Assembly: GCA_029941885.1 (NCBI GenBank)
Contig: JAPYTP010000003.1
Location: forward strand, 47,653 to 93,588
Source: Myxococcota bacterium
GTDB lineage: Bacteria > Myxococcota_A > UBA9160 > UBA4427
Direction of reading: 5' to 3'
DNA length: 45,936 nucleotides
The notes under the pieces are model-generated. The model had not been told where the DNA came from. It did no database searches and worked only from the letters and a program-made list of their open reading frames with translations. Each line of letters opens with the position of its first letter. The stretch's first letter is position 1. Both the position numbers and the translations under genes were made by a program. Shown piece after piece: positions 24,381-33,826 of the stretch.

Positions 24381-24509
24381 GAATCCCGCGCGCTGGAGCG
24401 CGCACGCTAGCACGGGTCCCCGCCGACGAAGGGGCGTGAACGCTTCGATTCGGGCACTCTCTGCTCGGGGCACGGGGAATCGGCCGCGGACCAGGAGGAG
24501 GGAGCATCG

Positions 24510-24920
24510 ATGGTGGAAATGAAGCTCGTCTACGAGGGAGGGCTGCATACGACCGCGGTTCATGGACCCTCGCACGCGAAGATCGAAACCGATGCGCCCG
24601 TGGACAACCGAGGCAAGGGTGAAGCCTTCTCTCCGACGGACCTGCTCGCGACGTCCCTCGGGAGTTGCATGCTGACGACGATGGCGATCGTCGGTGATCG
24701 GGAAGGGTGGGCGCTCGAGGGCGCCCGCGCTCGCGTCGAGAAGCACATGGAAGTCGAGCCGCGCCGAAGAGTCGCGCGAGTCGTGGTCGACCTCGATCTA
24801 CCGTCGGGGTTGCCCGCTGGCGCCAGGATGAGTCTCGAGGAGACTGCACGGGGCTGTCCGGTCGCGGCCTCTCTCCATCCCGAGACGACGATCGATCTTT
24901 CGCTGCACTGGGACGAGTAG
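24510..24920 (+). CDS. OsmC/Ohr-family protein
   Basis: Encodes 136 residues with a strong GGAGGAGGGAG ahead of the ATG. The two redox Cys motifs of the family are present: LGSCMLTTMA (about residue 53) and ARGCPVAAS (about residue 115), plus AFSPTDLLATSLG. OsmC and Ohr proteins reduce organic hydroperoxides through this Cys pair; the short YhfA-type subgroup, which this resembles, is less well characterised. Cytoplasmic. It is followed after 29 bases by the GST-like gene, possibly a small stress operon. Confidence 0.88.
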   Translation: MVEMKLVYEGGLHTTAVHGPSHAKIETDAPVDNRGKGEAFSPTDLLATSLGSCMLTTMAIVGDREGWALEGARARVEKHMEVEPRRRVARVVVDLDLPSGLPAGARMSLEETARGCPVAASLHPETTIDLSLHWDE

Positions 24921-24949
24921 ACGAGGCCGGGGGGAGGAAGGGGTTGGGG

Positions 24950-25816
24950 ATGGGGAGATATACGATCTACGGTGATCTGAGTGCCCGGGAGAGCCTCACC
25001 CTCGCGACCGTCCTCCACATCAAGGGCGTCGCCGTCGACTTCGTCGAGCAAACCGCTTCGCTTGCGCTGGCTCTGGCCAGTCGCGCGGGGCGTGAAGAGG
25101 GACCCTATCTTCGGACGCCCGAGGGATTCGTGCTGGCGGATCTGCACTCGATTCTCGAGTTCGTCGAGCGGGTCCATCCGGATCCTCGACTCGTGCCGAC
25201 CAGCCCGGTGCGTCGCGCCTGCGCACGGCTGCTCGAGGATTGGCTGGAGCTGTGGTTGCCCCAGTGGCCCCGACGGTCCTGGGGAAGCCTCTCGCGACTC
25301 GGTGCCCATCTCTCGACGACCGGCTTCTTGCTGGGCCCTCATCCGAGTCGAGCGGATTGGATTCTCGCGGGTTGGCTCGAGACCGAGGTACTCGTTCACG
25401 GCCCCGCTCGGTCACACCTCGCGCGGGAGGCCCCACGCCTGGTTTCCCTCGGCGAGGATCTTCTCGCACTGGAGGCGTCTGTCGGCGAGGTCACGGATGA
25501 CGTAATTCCGATCTCCCTGCTCGGGATTCTCGAAGAGATCGCATCGGACTATCACGCCTATCTCGTGCGCAATCATCAGGCGCTCAAGGACCGTGAAGAG
25601 CGCGTGGAGGTCGACCTCGGGCTCGGATTGAGGGCGCTCCCGGTCCAGCCGGTCGCGGAAGTGCGACGCATCGATCTCGGTCGCGAAATCGGCGGACTCG
25701 ACCGCGCCATTCGAAGACGGGTCATCGAAGTGCTCGAACCGGTCGGTGCATGGCATGCGCTGACCCTGCCGCCGGCGCTCGAGGAGATGGAGTCGAGCGA
25801 TCCACGAAGTCTCTGA
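24950..25816 (+). CDS. Glutathione S-transferase-like protein
   Basis: Encodes 288 residues from ATG 24950, which follows GGAGGAAG. The N-terminus (YTIYGDLSARESLTLATVLHIKGVAVDFVE) has the beta-alpha-beta thioredoxin-like start of GSTs, and FVLADLHSILEFVERVHPD fits the glutathione-binding region. The C-terminal part is helical, with SRADWILAGWLETEV resembling the helix that carries the conserved Asp. The remaining 100 residues do not match a family I recognise. No catalytic Ser/Tyr/Cys can be assigned with certainty, so the activity is open. It forms a pair with the OsmC gene. Confidence 0.65.
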   Translation: MGRYTIYGDLSARESLTLATVLHIKGVAVDFVEQTASLALALASRAGREEGPYLRTPEGFVLADLHSILEFVERVHPDPRLVPTSPVRRACARLLEDWLELWLPQWPRRSWGSLSRLGAHLSTTGFLLGPHPSRADWILAGWLETEVLVHGPARSHLAREAPRLVSLGEDLLALEASVGEVTDDVIPISLLGILEEIASDYHAYLVRNHQALKDREERVEVDLGLGLRALPVQPVAEVRRIDLGREIGGLDRAIRRRVIEVLEPVGAWHALTLPPALEEMESSDPRSL

Positions 25817-25871
25817 GAGTCCTGGCGAGTCGTCTCTCCTCCGAAAGGACCGCCGGGCCGAATAGAGGAGC

Positions 25872-26687
25872 CTACTCCTGGCCCTCGACTTGCTCGACGA
25901 GTCGTCGCGGATTGCGACCGTCGACATATCCCAAGAAACTCGGCTCCATCAGGCCGTAGCCGAGCATCTCCCGCACTCGTGGCGAGTAGCGAGCGGCCTT
26001 TTTGGGTGGAACGGCGAGTACCATGTTCTCGATCTGTCGGAGCCACGGCTGGCTGTATTGGATCGTGACGCCGAGCCGTGTGCCGTCGCTGCGGTTTGCG
26101 CCGCCGCGATGAAAGAGCGATCCCTGCCAGATCATGACAGAACCGGCCGACATGAGGGTCTGGCGGGTTCGTGAATCATGGGCATCGGGCGATTCGTCGG
26201 GCCCCCATAGATGGCTGCCCGGGATGATCTCGGTGGCTCCGTTCCCTTCCGTGAAATCGTCGAGCGCCCACATGGTACTCATCCCCTGGGCCGCACGGGG
26301 CCGAGGAGGCGCGCCGGCTTCATCATCGCAGTGGTAGTCCTGGCGCGTCTCCCCCGGATGCAGGTTGATCGCCAAGGCGCCCCAGAGCAGGTACGACTTC
26401 CACAGGAAGGAGTCGGTCAGGGCGAGCACTTCGGGATGTTCGACCAGTGTCGCGATCGATGGGGCCTTGGCGAGCAGCGCGTAGGCTCGCTGGGTACGTT
26501 CGCCTTCGAAGGGATTGCGCCCGAAAGGGCCTAGATGCGGCTCGAGTTCGTCGCGCACGCTCCGGACCTGCGCGGGGGACAACACGTCACGAAGCACGAC
26601 GTAGCCGTCGTTACGAAGCTGCGTCAGCTCGGGGGACGGGGACTCGGCCTGCGTATTGGGCAGCGGGGCGGCTTGCGGTACGGTCAT
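25872..26687 (-). CDS. Phytanoyl-CoA dioxygenase (PhyH)-family Fe(II)/2-oxoglutarate oxygenase
   Basis: Encodes 271 residues. The iron triad is visible: His119 and Asp121 in DYHCDDEA, and His193 in LFHRGGANRS, with Arg204 about ten residues later for 2-oxoglutarate. The N-terminus (LRNDGYVVLRDVLSPAQV) and GNGATEIIPGSHLWG are also typical. Family members hydroxylate a wide range of acyl-CoA, terpenoid and other small molecules, so the substrate cannot be named. Proximity to lipid and steroid operons is suggestive only. It converges with the GST-like gene. Confidence 0.88.
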   Translation of the reverse strand: MTVPQAAPLPNTQAESPSPELTQLRNDGYVVLRDVLSPAQVRSVRDELEPHLGPFGRNPFEGERTQRAYALLAKAPSIATLVEHPEVLALTDSFLWKSYLLWGALAINLHPGETRQDYHCDDEAGAPPRPRAAQGMSTMWALDDFTEGNGATEIIPGSHLWGPDESPDAHDSRTRQTLMSAGSVMIWQGSLFHRGGANRSDGTRLGVTIQYSQPWLRQIENMVLAVPPKKAARYSPRVREMLGYGLMEPSFLGYVDGRNPRRLVEQVEGQE

Positions 26688-26732
26688 GAGAACACTCCTG
26701 CGATCGGACGGGCACGCAGAGGGGCGACTCGG

Positions 26733-27620
26733 TCAGGGTAGCTCACCGCGCTCGATCGACTCGAAAAGGGTGTCGCCGGCAATGCTGCGCGCGACGTCCT
26801 CGAGCCAGGGGAACTTGCGAATCGTGTGGCCGCCGTCGACGCTGAGGCATTGGCCGGTGATCCATGCGGATTCCGGGCCCGCCAGGAAGCGGATGGCGCG
26901 GCCGATGTCCTCGGGCGCTCCGTCCTTCTTGATCGGCTGCTCCGCCAGGAAAGCGTTCACCAGGGGACGATTCTCGAACATGCTGTCGGTCGCGCCGGTT
27001 CGCGTCAGGCCGGGGCGGACGGCATTCACGCGGATGCCATGCTGTCCGATTTCATCCGCGGCAACGGTGACGAGTTGGTCGCATGCCGCCTTGGCAGCGC
27101 AATAGGCGGACAGGAAGGGCGAGGACAGGATCGAGGCGGTCGAAGAAACGACTACGATCGAGCCGCCCCCAGACCTGACCATCGCGAGTCCCGCATATTT
27201 GATCATGAGGAAGGTGGGGCGAACATTCATGTCGATCGTGGCACTGAACTCGTCGTCCTCGTATCCGAGGACCGGGCAATAATTCGCGCCGCCCGGGACG
27301 GTGATGGCGATGTCGAGGCCCGCTTCACCGGAGGCCTCTTCGACGGCCAGCCGAACCTGGGCACCGTCCATGCCATCACAGATTCGCGTCGACAGGGAAC
27401 CCTTGGCGGTCGGGACCGCCTGGCGAAGCGATTTGGCTGCTTTTCCGAGTCGGTCGCCGTCGCGTGCACAGATCAGGACATCGGCTCCGTCGTGCAGCAG
27501 CGTCTCGGCGGTCGAGAGGCCAATCCCGCTGCTCGCGCCGATCACGATTGCGCGCTGCCCCGCCAGGCTATCCGGTCCGCCGATCTTGTTTCCCATGTCG
27601 ACCGCATTCTTCGATGTCAT
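26733..27620 (-). CDS. Short-chain dehydrogenase/reductase
   Basis: Encodes 295 residues. ATG 27620 is preceded by AGGAGG at five bases. Rossmann motif GASSGIG (28-34), the later NVRP and IVVVSSTAS segments, and the active-site SAYCAAKAA (Tyr and Lys) are all present. The C-terminus has GQCLSVDGGHTIRKFP, typical of classical SDRs. It oxidises or reduces an alcohol/ketone with NAD(P); substrate unknown. The start lies inside the end of the MerR gene, so the two are transcribed together, and the regulator may control this enzyme. Confidence 0.88.
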   Translation of the reverse strand: MTSKNAVDMGNKIGGPDSLAGQRAIVIGASSGIGLSTAETLLHDGADVLICARDGDRLGKAAKSLRQAVPTAKGSLSTRICDGMDGAQVRLAVEEASGEAGLDIAITVPGGANYCPVLGYEDDEFSATIDMNVRPTFLMIKYAGLAMVRSGGGSIVVVSSTASILSSPFLSAYCAAKAACDQLVTVAADEIGQHGIRVNAVRPGLTRTGATDSMFENRPLVNAFLAEQPIKKDGAPEDIGRAIRFLAGPESAWITGQCLSVDGGHTIRKFPWLEDVARSIAGDTLFESIERGELP

Positions 27621-28110
27621 TTGCACCTCCTCGATCTCGTCGTCGTCGCATCGCTTTCGGTCCTACGTCCGACGGTCCGAGTCGACCGCGGGAGGCCCAA
27701 CCATAGTGCCGATCTCGACAAGTCTCGCCCTTTCGAAGCGCCCGGCCACAATCCTCGAGGGTTGGGCACTCGCAGCGGGTGAGCATCGTCAGCATTTGTT
27801 TCATCTGCTCGAGGCTCGCGATGCGCTCGCCGATCTCCTGGATCTCGTCTCGTGTCGGGCGCCGCCATGCTTGGGCGGCCGGGCGATTGGAGCCGAGGGG
27901 GCCGAGCAGGCGCTTCGTTTCGGCGATGGTCATGCCGGCGCGCTTCGCCAGCTCGATGACCGCCAGTCGGTCGAGGATCTCGGGGTCGTAGACGCGTCGA
28001 CCGCCTTCCTTGGGCGCCCTGGGCAACAATTCTTCGCGCTCGGAGTAGCGAATCGCTGAGCTGGCGAGGCCCGTTTGCGCGCTCATCTGGCCGATCGTCA
28101 ACATGGCCAT
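27568..28110 (-). CDS. MerR-family transcriptional regulator with Cys cluster
   Basis: Encodes 180 residues. The N-terminal winged helix reads LTIGQMSAQTGLASSAIRYSEREELLPRA followed by GGRRVYDPEILDRL, a clear MerR DNA-binding domain. A dimerisation helix (about 85-110) precedes Cys113, Cys115, Cys121 and Cys131 (RCECPTLEDC, GETC), which could bind metal or an iron-sulfur cluster or sense redox state. The last 20 or so residues overlap the SDR gene and are probably unstructured. The SDR is a likely target. Confidence 0.88.
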   Translation of the reverse strand: MAMLTIGQMSAQTGLASSAIRYSEREELLPRAPKEGGRRVYDPEILDRLAVIELAKRAGMTIAETKRLLGPLGSNRPAAQAWRRPTRDEIQEIGERIASLEQMKQMLTMLTRCECPTLEDCGRALRKGETCRDRHYGWASRGRLGPSDVGPKAMRRRRDRGGANDIEECGRHGKQDRRTG

Positions 28111-28188
28111 CGAGGGTCGACCTCCGATTGCGGTGCTCGGCGAGGTTCGACGACCTCCGAGGGTGTCCGAACGTGTCGAAGAATCAGC

Positions 28189-29937
28189 TTAGTCTCTGCC
28201 GCGCCGCTCTTCGAGGGACACGACCGGCGAGCGTTCCGCGCTCGCTCCCAGGAGTCGCACGTCCGGGGCGCCGACTCGCGCGGCGTCCGCCGTCTGGTCG
28301 TCGGGCTGGGTCTGGCTCTCGCGCTCGGCGCGGACCCGAGCGTCGTAGTGCTCGATCTCTCCGGCCAGGGTCGCGTCGTCCCAGCCGAGGATCTCGGCCA
28401 TCAAGCGAGCGGTCGCTCGGGCCGCGATGACTCCCCGATCGAATGTTTCGATCGAGATGCGCGTTCGGCGGGTCAGGACGTCATCGAGGTGGAGCGCGCC
28501 CTCATGAGACGCTGCGTAGTGGATTTCGGCTGCGAGGTAGGTCGGCGCGCCTTCGAGGGGAAGGCGGAGAAGCGGCGTCTCCCGGATCAGATCCAGTAGT
28601 TCATGAGTCAGCGCACCGTAGCGATTCAGCAGATGTTCGATCACGTTGACGTGAAGGCCCGACTCGATGGCGAGCGCCTCGCGACGATTCCAATGCGCGC
28701 GGTATCCCGCGGCACCGATGAGCGGAATCGACTCGGTACAACTTTCGGGCACCTTCTGCTCGAGACCGCGGGCGGCGATGTCGACGACGTCCTTGGCCAT
28801 CACGCGGTAGGTCGTGTATTTGCCTCCGGCGACGGTGATCAGGCCGGAGACGGATTGGCTGACGGCGTGTTCACGCGAGAGTTGGCTGGTCGCATCGCTC
28901 TCCCCCTGCAAGAGGGGTCGCAGTCCAGCGTAGACACCCTCGATGTCCTCGTGGCGGAGAGGCTGGGCGAGGACCGCGTTCACGCGGTCGAGGAGATAGT
29001 CGATGTCGCGCCGACTCGCCGCGGGATGGGCGAGATCGAGGTTCCAGTCGGTATCGGTCGTTCCGATGATCCAGTGACTCTCCCAGGGAATCACGAAGAG
29101 CACGCTCTTCTCGGTTCGCAGCACCAGTCCGGCGTCGCCATGGACCCGATCCCGGGGAACGACGAGATGGATCCCCTTCGAGGCGCGCACGTGGACGCGG
29201 CCCCGACCGGCGTGCTTCTGGACGGAGTCGGTCCACACGCCCGTCGCGTTCACGACCTGGCGTCCAGTGATTTCGAGAGCCCGGCCCGTTTCGAGGCAGC
29301 GCGCGGAAACCCCCGAGACGCGCGCGCCCGACATCAGAAAGCCTTCCGCACGAACACTCGAGAGGGTTGCCGCGCCGTGGACCCGCGCCGATCGGACCAG
29401 CGCGAGGGTGTGGCGGGCGTCGTCGACCTGAGCGTCCCAATACTGGATCCCACCGATCATGCGATCGCTGCGCAGTCCCGGGAAGCGAGCGAGTACGCCA
29501 CGGCGGGTGAGATGGCGATGGCGGGGGAGCGATCGCTTGCCCGCGAGAGTGTCGTAGAGGAAGGTGCCGGCCCCGATATACGCGCGCTCCCAGAATCGAT
29601 GGGTCAGGGGAAGGAGAAAGGGGACCGGGCGAACCAGATGGGGGCACAGCCGATCGAGCATGAGGGTCTGCTCGCGAAGCGCTTCCCGGACCAGACGGAA
29701 ATCGAGCTGCTCGAGGTAGCGAAGGCCACCGTGGATGAGCTTGCTGGAGCGGCTCGAGGTCCCGGAGGCCCAGTCGCGCTGTTCGATCAGCGCGACCGAG
29801 AGTCCGCGGCTCGCCGCATCGAGGGCGGTCCCCGCTCCGACGACCCCTCCTCCGATCACGACCACGTCAAAGGTCTGACGGCTGATGCGGTCGAGATCGG
29901 CTCTGCGCTGCAGCGGGTCGAGCCGGGCCGAATCCAT
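28189..29937 (-). CDS. glpD: Glycerol-3-phosphate dehydrogenase, FAD-dependent
   Basis: Encodes 582 residues, a usual length. The FAD motif DVVVIGGGVVGAGTALDAA is near residue 25, followed by SGTSSRSSKLIHGGLRYLEQ, the GlpD substrate-loop signature. Later motifs are QYWDAQVDD, NATGVWTDS, PWESHWIIGTTDTD and GGKYTTYR. It oxidises sn-glycerol-3-phosphate to dihydroxyacetone phosphate and feeds electrons into the quinone pool at the inner membrane. The C-terminal tail from about residue 540 is hydrophilic and not conserved. No glpK or glpF is adjacent. Confidence 0.94.
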   Translation of the reverse strand: MDSARLDPLQRRADLDRISRQTFDVVVIGGGVVGAGTALDAASRGLSVALIEQRDWASGTSSRSSKLIHGGLRYLEQLDFRLVREALREQTLMLDRLCPHLVRPVPFLLPLTHRFWERAYIGAGTFLYDTLAGKRSLPRHRHLTRRGVLARFPGLRSDRMIGGIQYWDAQVDDARHTLALVRSARVHGAATLSSVRAEGFLMSGARVSGVSARCLETGRALEITGRQVVNATGVWTDSVQKHAGRGRVHVRASKGIHLVVPRDRVHGDAGLVLRTEKSVLFVIPWESHWIIGTTDTDWNLDLAHPAASRRDIDYLLDRVNAVLAQPLRHEDIEGVYAGLRPLLQGESDATSQLSREHAVSQSVSGLITVAGGKYTTYRVMAKDVVDIAARGLEQKVPESCTESIPLIGAAGYRAHWNRREALAIESGLHVNVIEHLLNRYGALTHELLDLIRETPLLRLPLEGAPTYLAAEIHYAASHEGALHLDDVLTRRTRISIETFDRGVIAARATARLMAEILGWDDATLAGEIEHYDARVRAERESQTQPDDQTADAARVGAPDVRLLGASAERSPVVSLEERRGRD

Positions 29938-29969
29938 TCAAGAGTTCCTCTCGAAGGCGAGCGTAGCGC

Positions 29970-30761
29970 TCAGACCTTGAGCGCTTGGTGGGTGACGGTC
30001 ACGTCTTCACGGATCACTTGTTGGATGTGTTCGGAGAGCGGTCGGAACGCGACGGCCATGCCACGAGGAAGTGTGCGGCGGGCGGCGTCATCGCCGACAT
30101 TGGTATAGAGGATGCTGCCCATGATGAGGAGCCGGTCCAGACCCACGGGCAACTCGAGGGTGATCTCCGACCCGACGACCCACGGTCGAGGTGTCACGAA
30201 ATAGGCGCCGCCCGAAGACAGGCTGTAGCAGCGCACGGCCTTCTCCCTGCCCGAAGAATAGGCCCGCGTTCGCCATTCCTTGGGCGCACGCAGTTCACCA
30301 CGGGGTGCGCGATCGCATAGGGGGGAGAGGGCGCGATTGATCTGGAAACGCAGGGCGTGTCGTCCGAAGCGTCCGAAGAGCGCGAGATCGACCCCGGCCT
30401 GACGGATTTCTGCGCGACGCGAGTCATTGGGTGCGCGTCCGAAGGCGATCGGGACGAGCCGGGGAGAGCCTGTTCGAATCCGGAGTTCCGCTAATTCCGA
30501 TTCGAAGTCATCGGTGTGGATCTCGCTCTCGGGCAGCAGCACGATCGAGGGCGGCCCCTCCCCGCTTCGGAGGGTCTCCGCAGCGGCGGACAAGGTGTCT
30601 GCGGTCAAGACCGGGGCGGGCAAGGATTCCACCTCGCGCGCCAGCGTCCGCTGGAACGGGCCGTCGGGCCCGATCACCAGGATCGGATCCATCGAGCGGG
30701 GAGTCAGGCTCGTGCCGTTCCAGACGTTCATCGCGTGTCGTGCTCTCTTCAGTCGTTCCAT
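29970..30761 (-). CDS. PilZ-domain protein with receiver-like N-terminus
   Basis: Encodes 263 residues from the ATG at 30761, ten bases after GGAGGGG; an in-frame ATG at 30791 is less likely. Residues about 25-140 alternate strands and helices (PILVIGPDGPFQRTLAREVE, PSIVLLPE, RLVPIAFG), like a response-regulator receiver without a clear phosphoacceptor Asp. The C-terminal part (KEWRTRAYSS, CYSLSSGGAYFV, GMAVAFRPLS) is PilZ-like and ends with a helical tail. PilZ domains often bind cyclic di-GMP, but the Arg motif and the Asp of DxSxxG are not canonical here (YSLSSGG). It is divergent from the COG2509 gene. Confidence 0.65.
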   Translation of the reverse strand: MERLKRARHAMNVWNGTSLTPRSMDPILVIGPDGPFQRTLAREVESLPAPVLTADTLSAAAETLRSGEGPPSIVLLPESEIHTDDFESELAELRIRTGSPRLVPIAFGRAPNDSRRAEIRQAGVDLALFGRFGRHALRFQINRALSPLCDRAPRGELRAPKEWRTRAYSSGREKAVRCYSLSSGGAYFVTPRPWVVGSEITLELPVGLDRLLIMGSILYTNVGDDAARRTLPRGMAVAFRPLSEHIQQVIREDVTVTHQALKV

Positions 30762-30845
30762 TCGGGTCCGACCCCTCCGACCCACATTCATTCATTTGAT
30801 CGGCGCCACCGCGAACTCGCTTGAGACGATAGACTCCGTCCACTC

Positions 30846-32522
30846 ATGACAGACCTCACCGATTCATCGCCCAACGTCGGACGCGGCGCGTTTTCCGAGT
30901 CACGGCGCTTTCGCGCGATGGCGGTCGAGTTGGGCGTCTACGAATCCGAGTCGCATCTACGTGCAAGATGCGCGCAACGGATCGGCATCTCCGAGGACGA
31001 CATTCTCGGGCTGCGGATCGCGCGGAGAGCGGTCGACGCCCGACGTCGAGGGCGAACCCACGATCTGCGCTTCGTTTTCCACGTCGATCTCGATCTGAGT
31101 CCCGACGCGGCGTGTGGCAAGGAACTCGCAAGGGCGCTCAAGAGCGGGCGGGCGCGCGAGGTCGAACCCACGATGTTATTCGAGGTTCCCGAGGTCGATG
31201 GGGTTCGGCGCGACCGTCGGATCGTCGTCGTCGGTGCAGGTCCGGCGGGGCTCTACGCGGCGTGGACGTTGGCGACGAACGGGGTGGCCGTCGATCTGAT
31301 CGACCGGGGCCCAGCGCTACGAGATCGAGGCCGGGCCGTCGTGCGTTTCACGCGGACGCGTGAACTCGATCCGGAGAACAACATCCTCTTCGGAGAGGGT
31401 GGCGCCGGGACCTACTCCGACGGAAAGCTGTATACCCGCACCCAGCATGCGCTCGAAGCCCCGATCCTGCAGACCCTCATCGACGCCGGGGCCGACTCGG
31501 AAATCGCCTTCGATGCCCGCGCCCATATCGGAACAGACCGGTTGCATCGGATCCTTCCGCGCCTGCGAGCGCGCCTCGAAGAAATGGGGGTCCGATTCCA
31601 TTTCGGGACGCGGCTCGAGGGCCTCGTCCGCTCCGAGGCGAGCACCGTGAGTGCGCTCAGGACCTCCGCGGGCGAGATTCCCTGTGACGGGGTGATCCTG
31701 GCGGTCGGTCATAGTGCTCGGGATACCCTGCGATCCCTCTCGGAAGAGGGGCTCATCCTGGAGGCGAAGCCCTTTCAGATCGGCCTGCGGATCGAGCATC
31801 CTCAGGCCTTGATCGATGAGGGAAGATTCGGTCCGGGCGCCGACCTGGAACGCCTGGGTCACGCGTATTATTCGCTCGTCGCGAAGTCGACGCGGGAAAC
31901 CTCCGCGGTGCACAGTTTTTGCATGTGTCCGGGTGGGCAGATCGTGGCCGCAGTCGCTCAGCACGGGATGTTGTGTACGAACGGGATGAGCAACTCCAGG
32001 CACTCGTCGCCCTACGCGAACTCGGGACTCGTCGTGAGTGTCGGACCCGGCGACTTCGGCGAAGGCGTGTTTGCGGGTGTCGAGTTCCAGGAGCGGATCG
32101 AGGCAAGATTCTTCGACGCGGGCGGGGGCGATTACACCGTTCCGGCGCAGCGCGTTCGCGACTTCTTGAAGGGGCGCGAGAGTTCGGTTCTTCTTCGGAG
32201 TAGCTACAAGCTCGGCCTTGCGGCGATTCGGATCGACGAGCTCCTGCCGCCGCGGATGACGGCAGCTCTGCGCGGAGGGCTGCGAAAATTCGACAAGAAG
32301 ATTCCTGGCTATGCCGGAGAGGAGGGTCAGCTCGTGGGAATCGAATCCCGCAGTTCGGGGCCCCTTCGGATTCCCCGAGACCGGCAGACTCGCTTGGCCG
32401 CCGGCTTCGCGAATCTCTGGCCGGTCGGTGAGGGCGCTGGTTTTGCGGGTGGAATCATGAGCGCGGCGATCGATGGCGCCCGCAGTGCGTGGGCATTGTT
32501 GGGCCACCATGAATCGAAATAG
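30846..32522 (+). CDS. FAD-dependent oxidoreductase, COG2509 family
   Basis: Encodes 558 residues. The first 100 residues form a small domain with a basic stretch (RIARRAVDARRRG). The FAD-binding motif RRIVVVGAGPAGLYAAWTLA follows near residue 120. Later NNILFGEGGAGTYSDGKLYTR, CMCPGGQIVAA, PYANSGLVVS and the final LWPVGEGAGFAGGIMSAAIDG identify the COG2509 family of predicted FAD dehydrogenases, whose reaction is not established. Length fits. It is followed after nine bases by an MFS transporter, probably in one operon. Confidence 0.85.
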   Translation: MTDLTDSSPNVGRGAFSESRRFRAMAVELGVYESESHLRARCAQRIGISEDDILGLRIARRAVDARRRGRTHDLRFVFHVDLDLSPDAACGKELARALKSGRAREVEPTMLFEVPEVDGVRRDRRIVVVGAGPAGLYAAWTLATNGVAVDLIDRGPALRDRGRAVVRFTRTRELDPENNILFGEGGAGTYSDGKLYTRTQHALEAPILQTLIDAGADSEIAFDARAHIGTDRLHRILPRLRARLEEMGVRFHFGTRLEGLVRSEASTVSALRTSAGEIPCDGVILAVGHSARDTLRSLSEEGLILEAKPFQIGLRIEHPQALIDEGRFGPGADLERLGHAYYSLVAKSTRETSAVHSFCMCPGGQIVAAVAQHGMLCTNGMSNSRHSSPYANSGLVVSVGPGDFGEGVFAGVEFQERIEARFFDAGGGDYTVPAQRVRDFLKGRESSVLLRSSYKLGLAAIRIDELLPPRMTAALRGGLRKFDKKIPGYAGEEGQLVGIESRSSGPLRIPRDRQTRLAAGFANLWPVGEGAGFAGGIMSAAIDGARSAWALLGHHESK

Positions 32523-32531
32523 AGGCGGCGC

Positions 32532-33815
32532 GTGATCGAACAGACGCAACCCCCTCGAGCCTACTCTCACTACGTCCTCTTCATGATGTTCGCCCTGACG
32601 GCGCTCAACGTGATGGATCGGCAGGTCCTCTCCGTGCTGGTCGAGCCGGTGAAGAACGAGTTCGGCTTGAGCGATGCCGAGATGGGACTGCTCACGGGGA
32701 CAGCGTTCGCGTTCGCTCATGTACTCGCGATGGTTCCGGTCGGTCGGCTCGCGGATATCGGAAATCGTCGGAATATCATCGCTGCGGGTCTCTTTCTCTG
32801 GAGTGCACTCACAGTGCTCACCGGTGCGTCACGCGTCTATTGGCATCTCTTCCTCACACGTCTCGGAGTCGGGGCCTGCGAGACCGTCGGGAGCGGGCCG
32901 GCGCAGTCGCTGATCTCCGATTACTTCCCGGCGGAGCGGCGGGGGATGGCCCTTTCGATTCATGCCTCGGGTGGAACCTTCGGCGCGATGGCGGGCTTCG
33001 CGATCGGCGGCCTGATGGCGGATGCCGTGGGCTGGCGATGGACCTTCGTGTGTTTCGGCGTTCCCGGCATGATGCTCGCCCTCGTGTTGGCGTCGACGGT
33101 GCGGGAGCCCGGACGGGGTGACATCGATGGAGTGGCGGTAGTCGGTGAGGCGCCGCGTTTCACAGAAGTGCTCCGTTTCCTCCAGCGGATGCCATCGTTT
33201 CGCCATCTCGTTCTGGCCGGCTCGCTGAATTCCTTCGCCAATTGGGCGATGCTGGCCTGGGCAGCGGCCGCAATGATGCGCGCTCACGATCTCTCGGCGA
33301 CGGAAGCGGGCTCCCGGCTGGCGGTATCGATGACGCTCTTCTCGGCGTTGGGCCTGATCGTGGCCGGGTTCGCTGCGGATCGTCTCGGTCGGCGTGACGT
33401 CCGGTGGTACATGTGGCTGCCCGGGATGGCTTCTCTCGGGGCGTTTCCCTTTCTGGTCGCCTTCCTGCTCTGTCCCGATCCTGATGTCGCCTTCTGGGTG
33501 GTGATCCCTGGGGCCTTCATGACTTCGATGTGGGTCGGTACGTACAACGCGACGGTCCAGCTCCTCGCGCGACCCCATATGCGGGCAACCGCCGGCTCGC
33601 TCTTTTCGTTGATCAGCGCCGGCTTGATCGGGCAGGGACTCGGCCCGGTCTTCGTAGGGATCCTGAGCGACCGTCTGGAGATGGACTACGGCGACGACGC
33701 GCTCCGGTACGCGTTGGCGGTGGCGATCGCAGCGGGGGTCTGGGGCGCCGTGCACAGTTTTCTCGGTGCGAGGAACTTGCGTTCGGATCGGACCGGAGCT
33801 CTCGCATCCCCCTAG
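32532..33815 (+). CDS. Major facilitator superfamily transporter, spinster-like
   Basis: Encodes 427 residues with about twelve membrane helices, starting at GTG 32532. The N-terminus (NVMDRQVLSVLVEPVKNEFGLSDAEMGLLTG) and GRLADIGNRRN in the loop between helices 2 and 3 are typical of the spinster-like MFS branch, as is the acidic-aromatic AERRGMALSIHASGG. Substrate unknown; relatives near acyl-CoA genes are often annotated as carboxylate or lipid exporters without proof. Translationally close to the COG2509 gene. A strong hairpin follows the stop. Confidence 0.88.
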   Translation: MIEQTQPPRAYSHYVLFMMFALTALNVMDRQVLSVLVEPVKNEFGLSDAEMGLLTGTAFAFAHVLAMVPVGRLADIGNRRNIIAAGLFLWSALTVLTGASRVYWHLFLTRLGVGACETVGSGPAQSLISDYFPAERRGMALSIHASGGTFGAMAGFAIGGLMADAVGWRWTFVCFGVPGMMLALVLASTVREPGRGDIDGVAVVGEAPRFTEVLRFLQRMPSFRHLVLAGSLNSFANWAMLAWAAAAMMRAHDLSATEAGSRLAVSMTLFSALGLIVAGFAADRLGRRDVRWYMWLPGMASLGAFPFLVAFLLCPDPDVAFWVVIPGAFMTSMWVGTYNATVQLLARPHMRATAGSLFSLISAGLIGQGLGPVFVGILSDRLEMDYGDDALRYALAVAIAAGVWGAVHSFLGARNLRSDRTGALASP

Positions 33816-33826
33816 TGGAACGCGAA

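Noticed and set aside
28603-30108. 501-codon plus-strand frame over glpD
   Set aside because: GlpD on the minus strand is unambiguous; the plus frame is compositionally biased and has no similarity.
31317-32720. 467-codon minus-strand frame over the COG2509 gene
   Set aside because: Antisense to a flavoprotein with all motifs intact.
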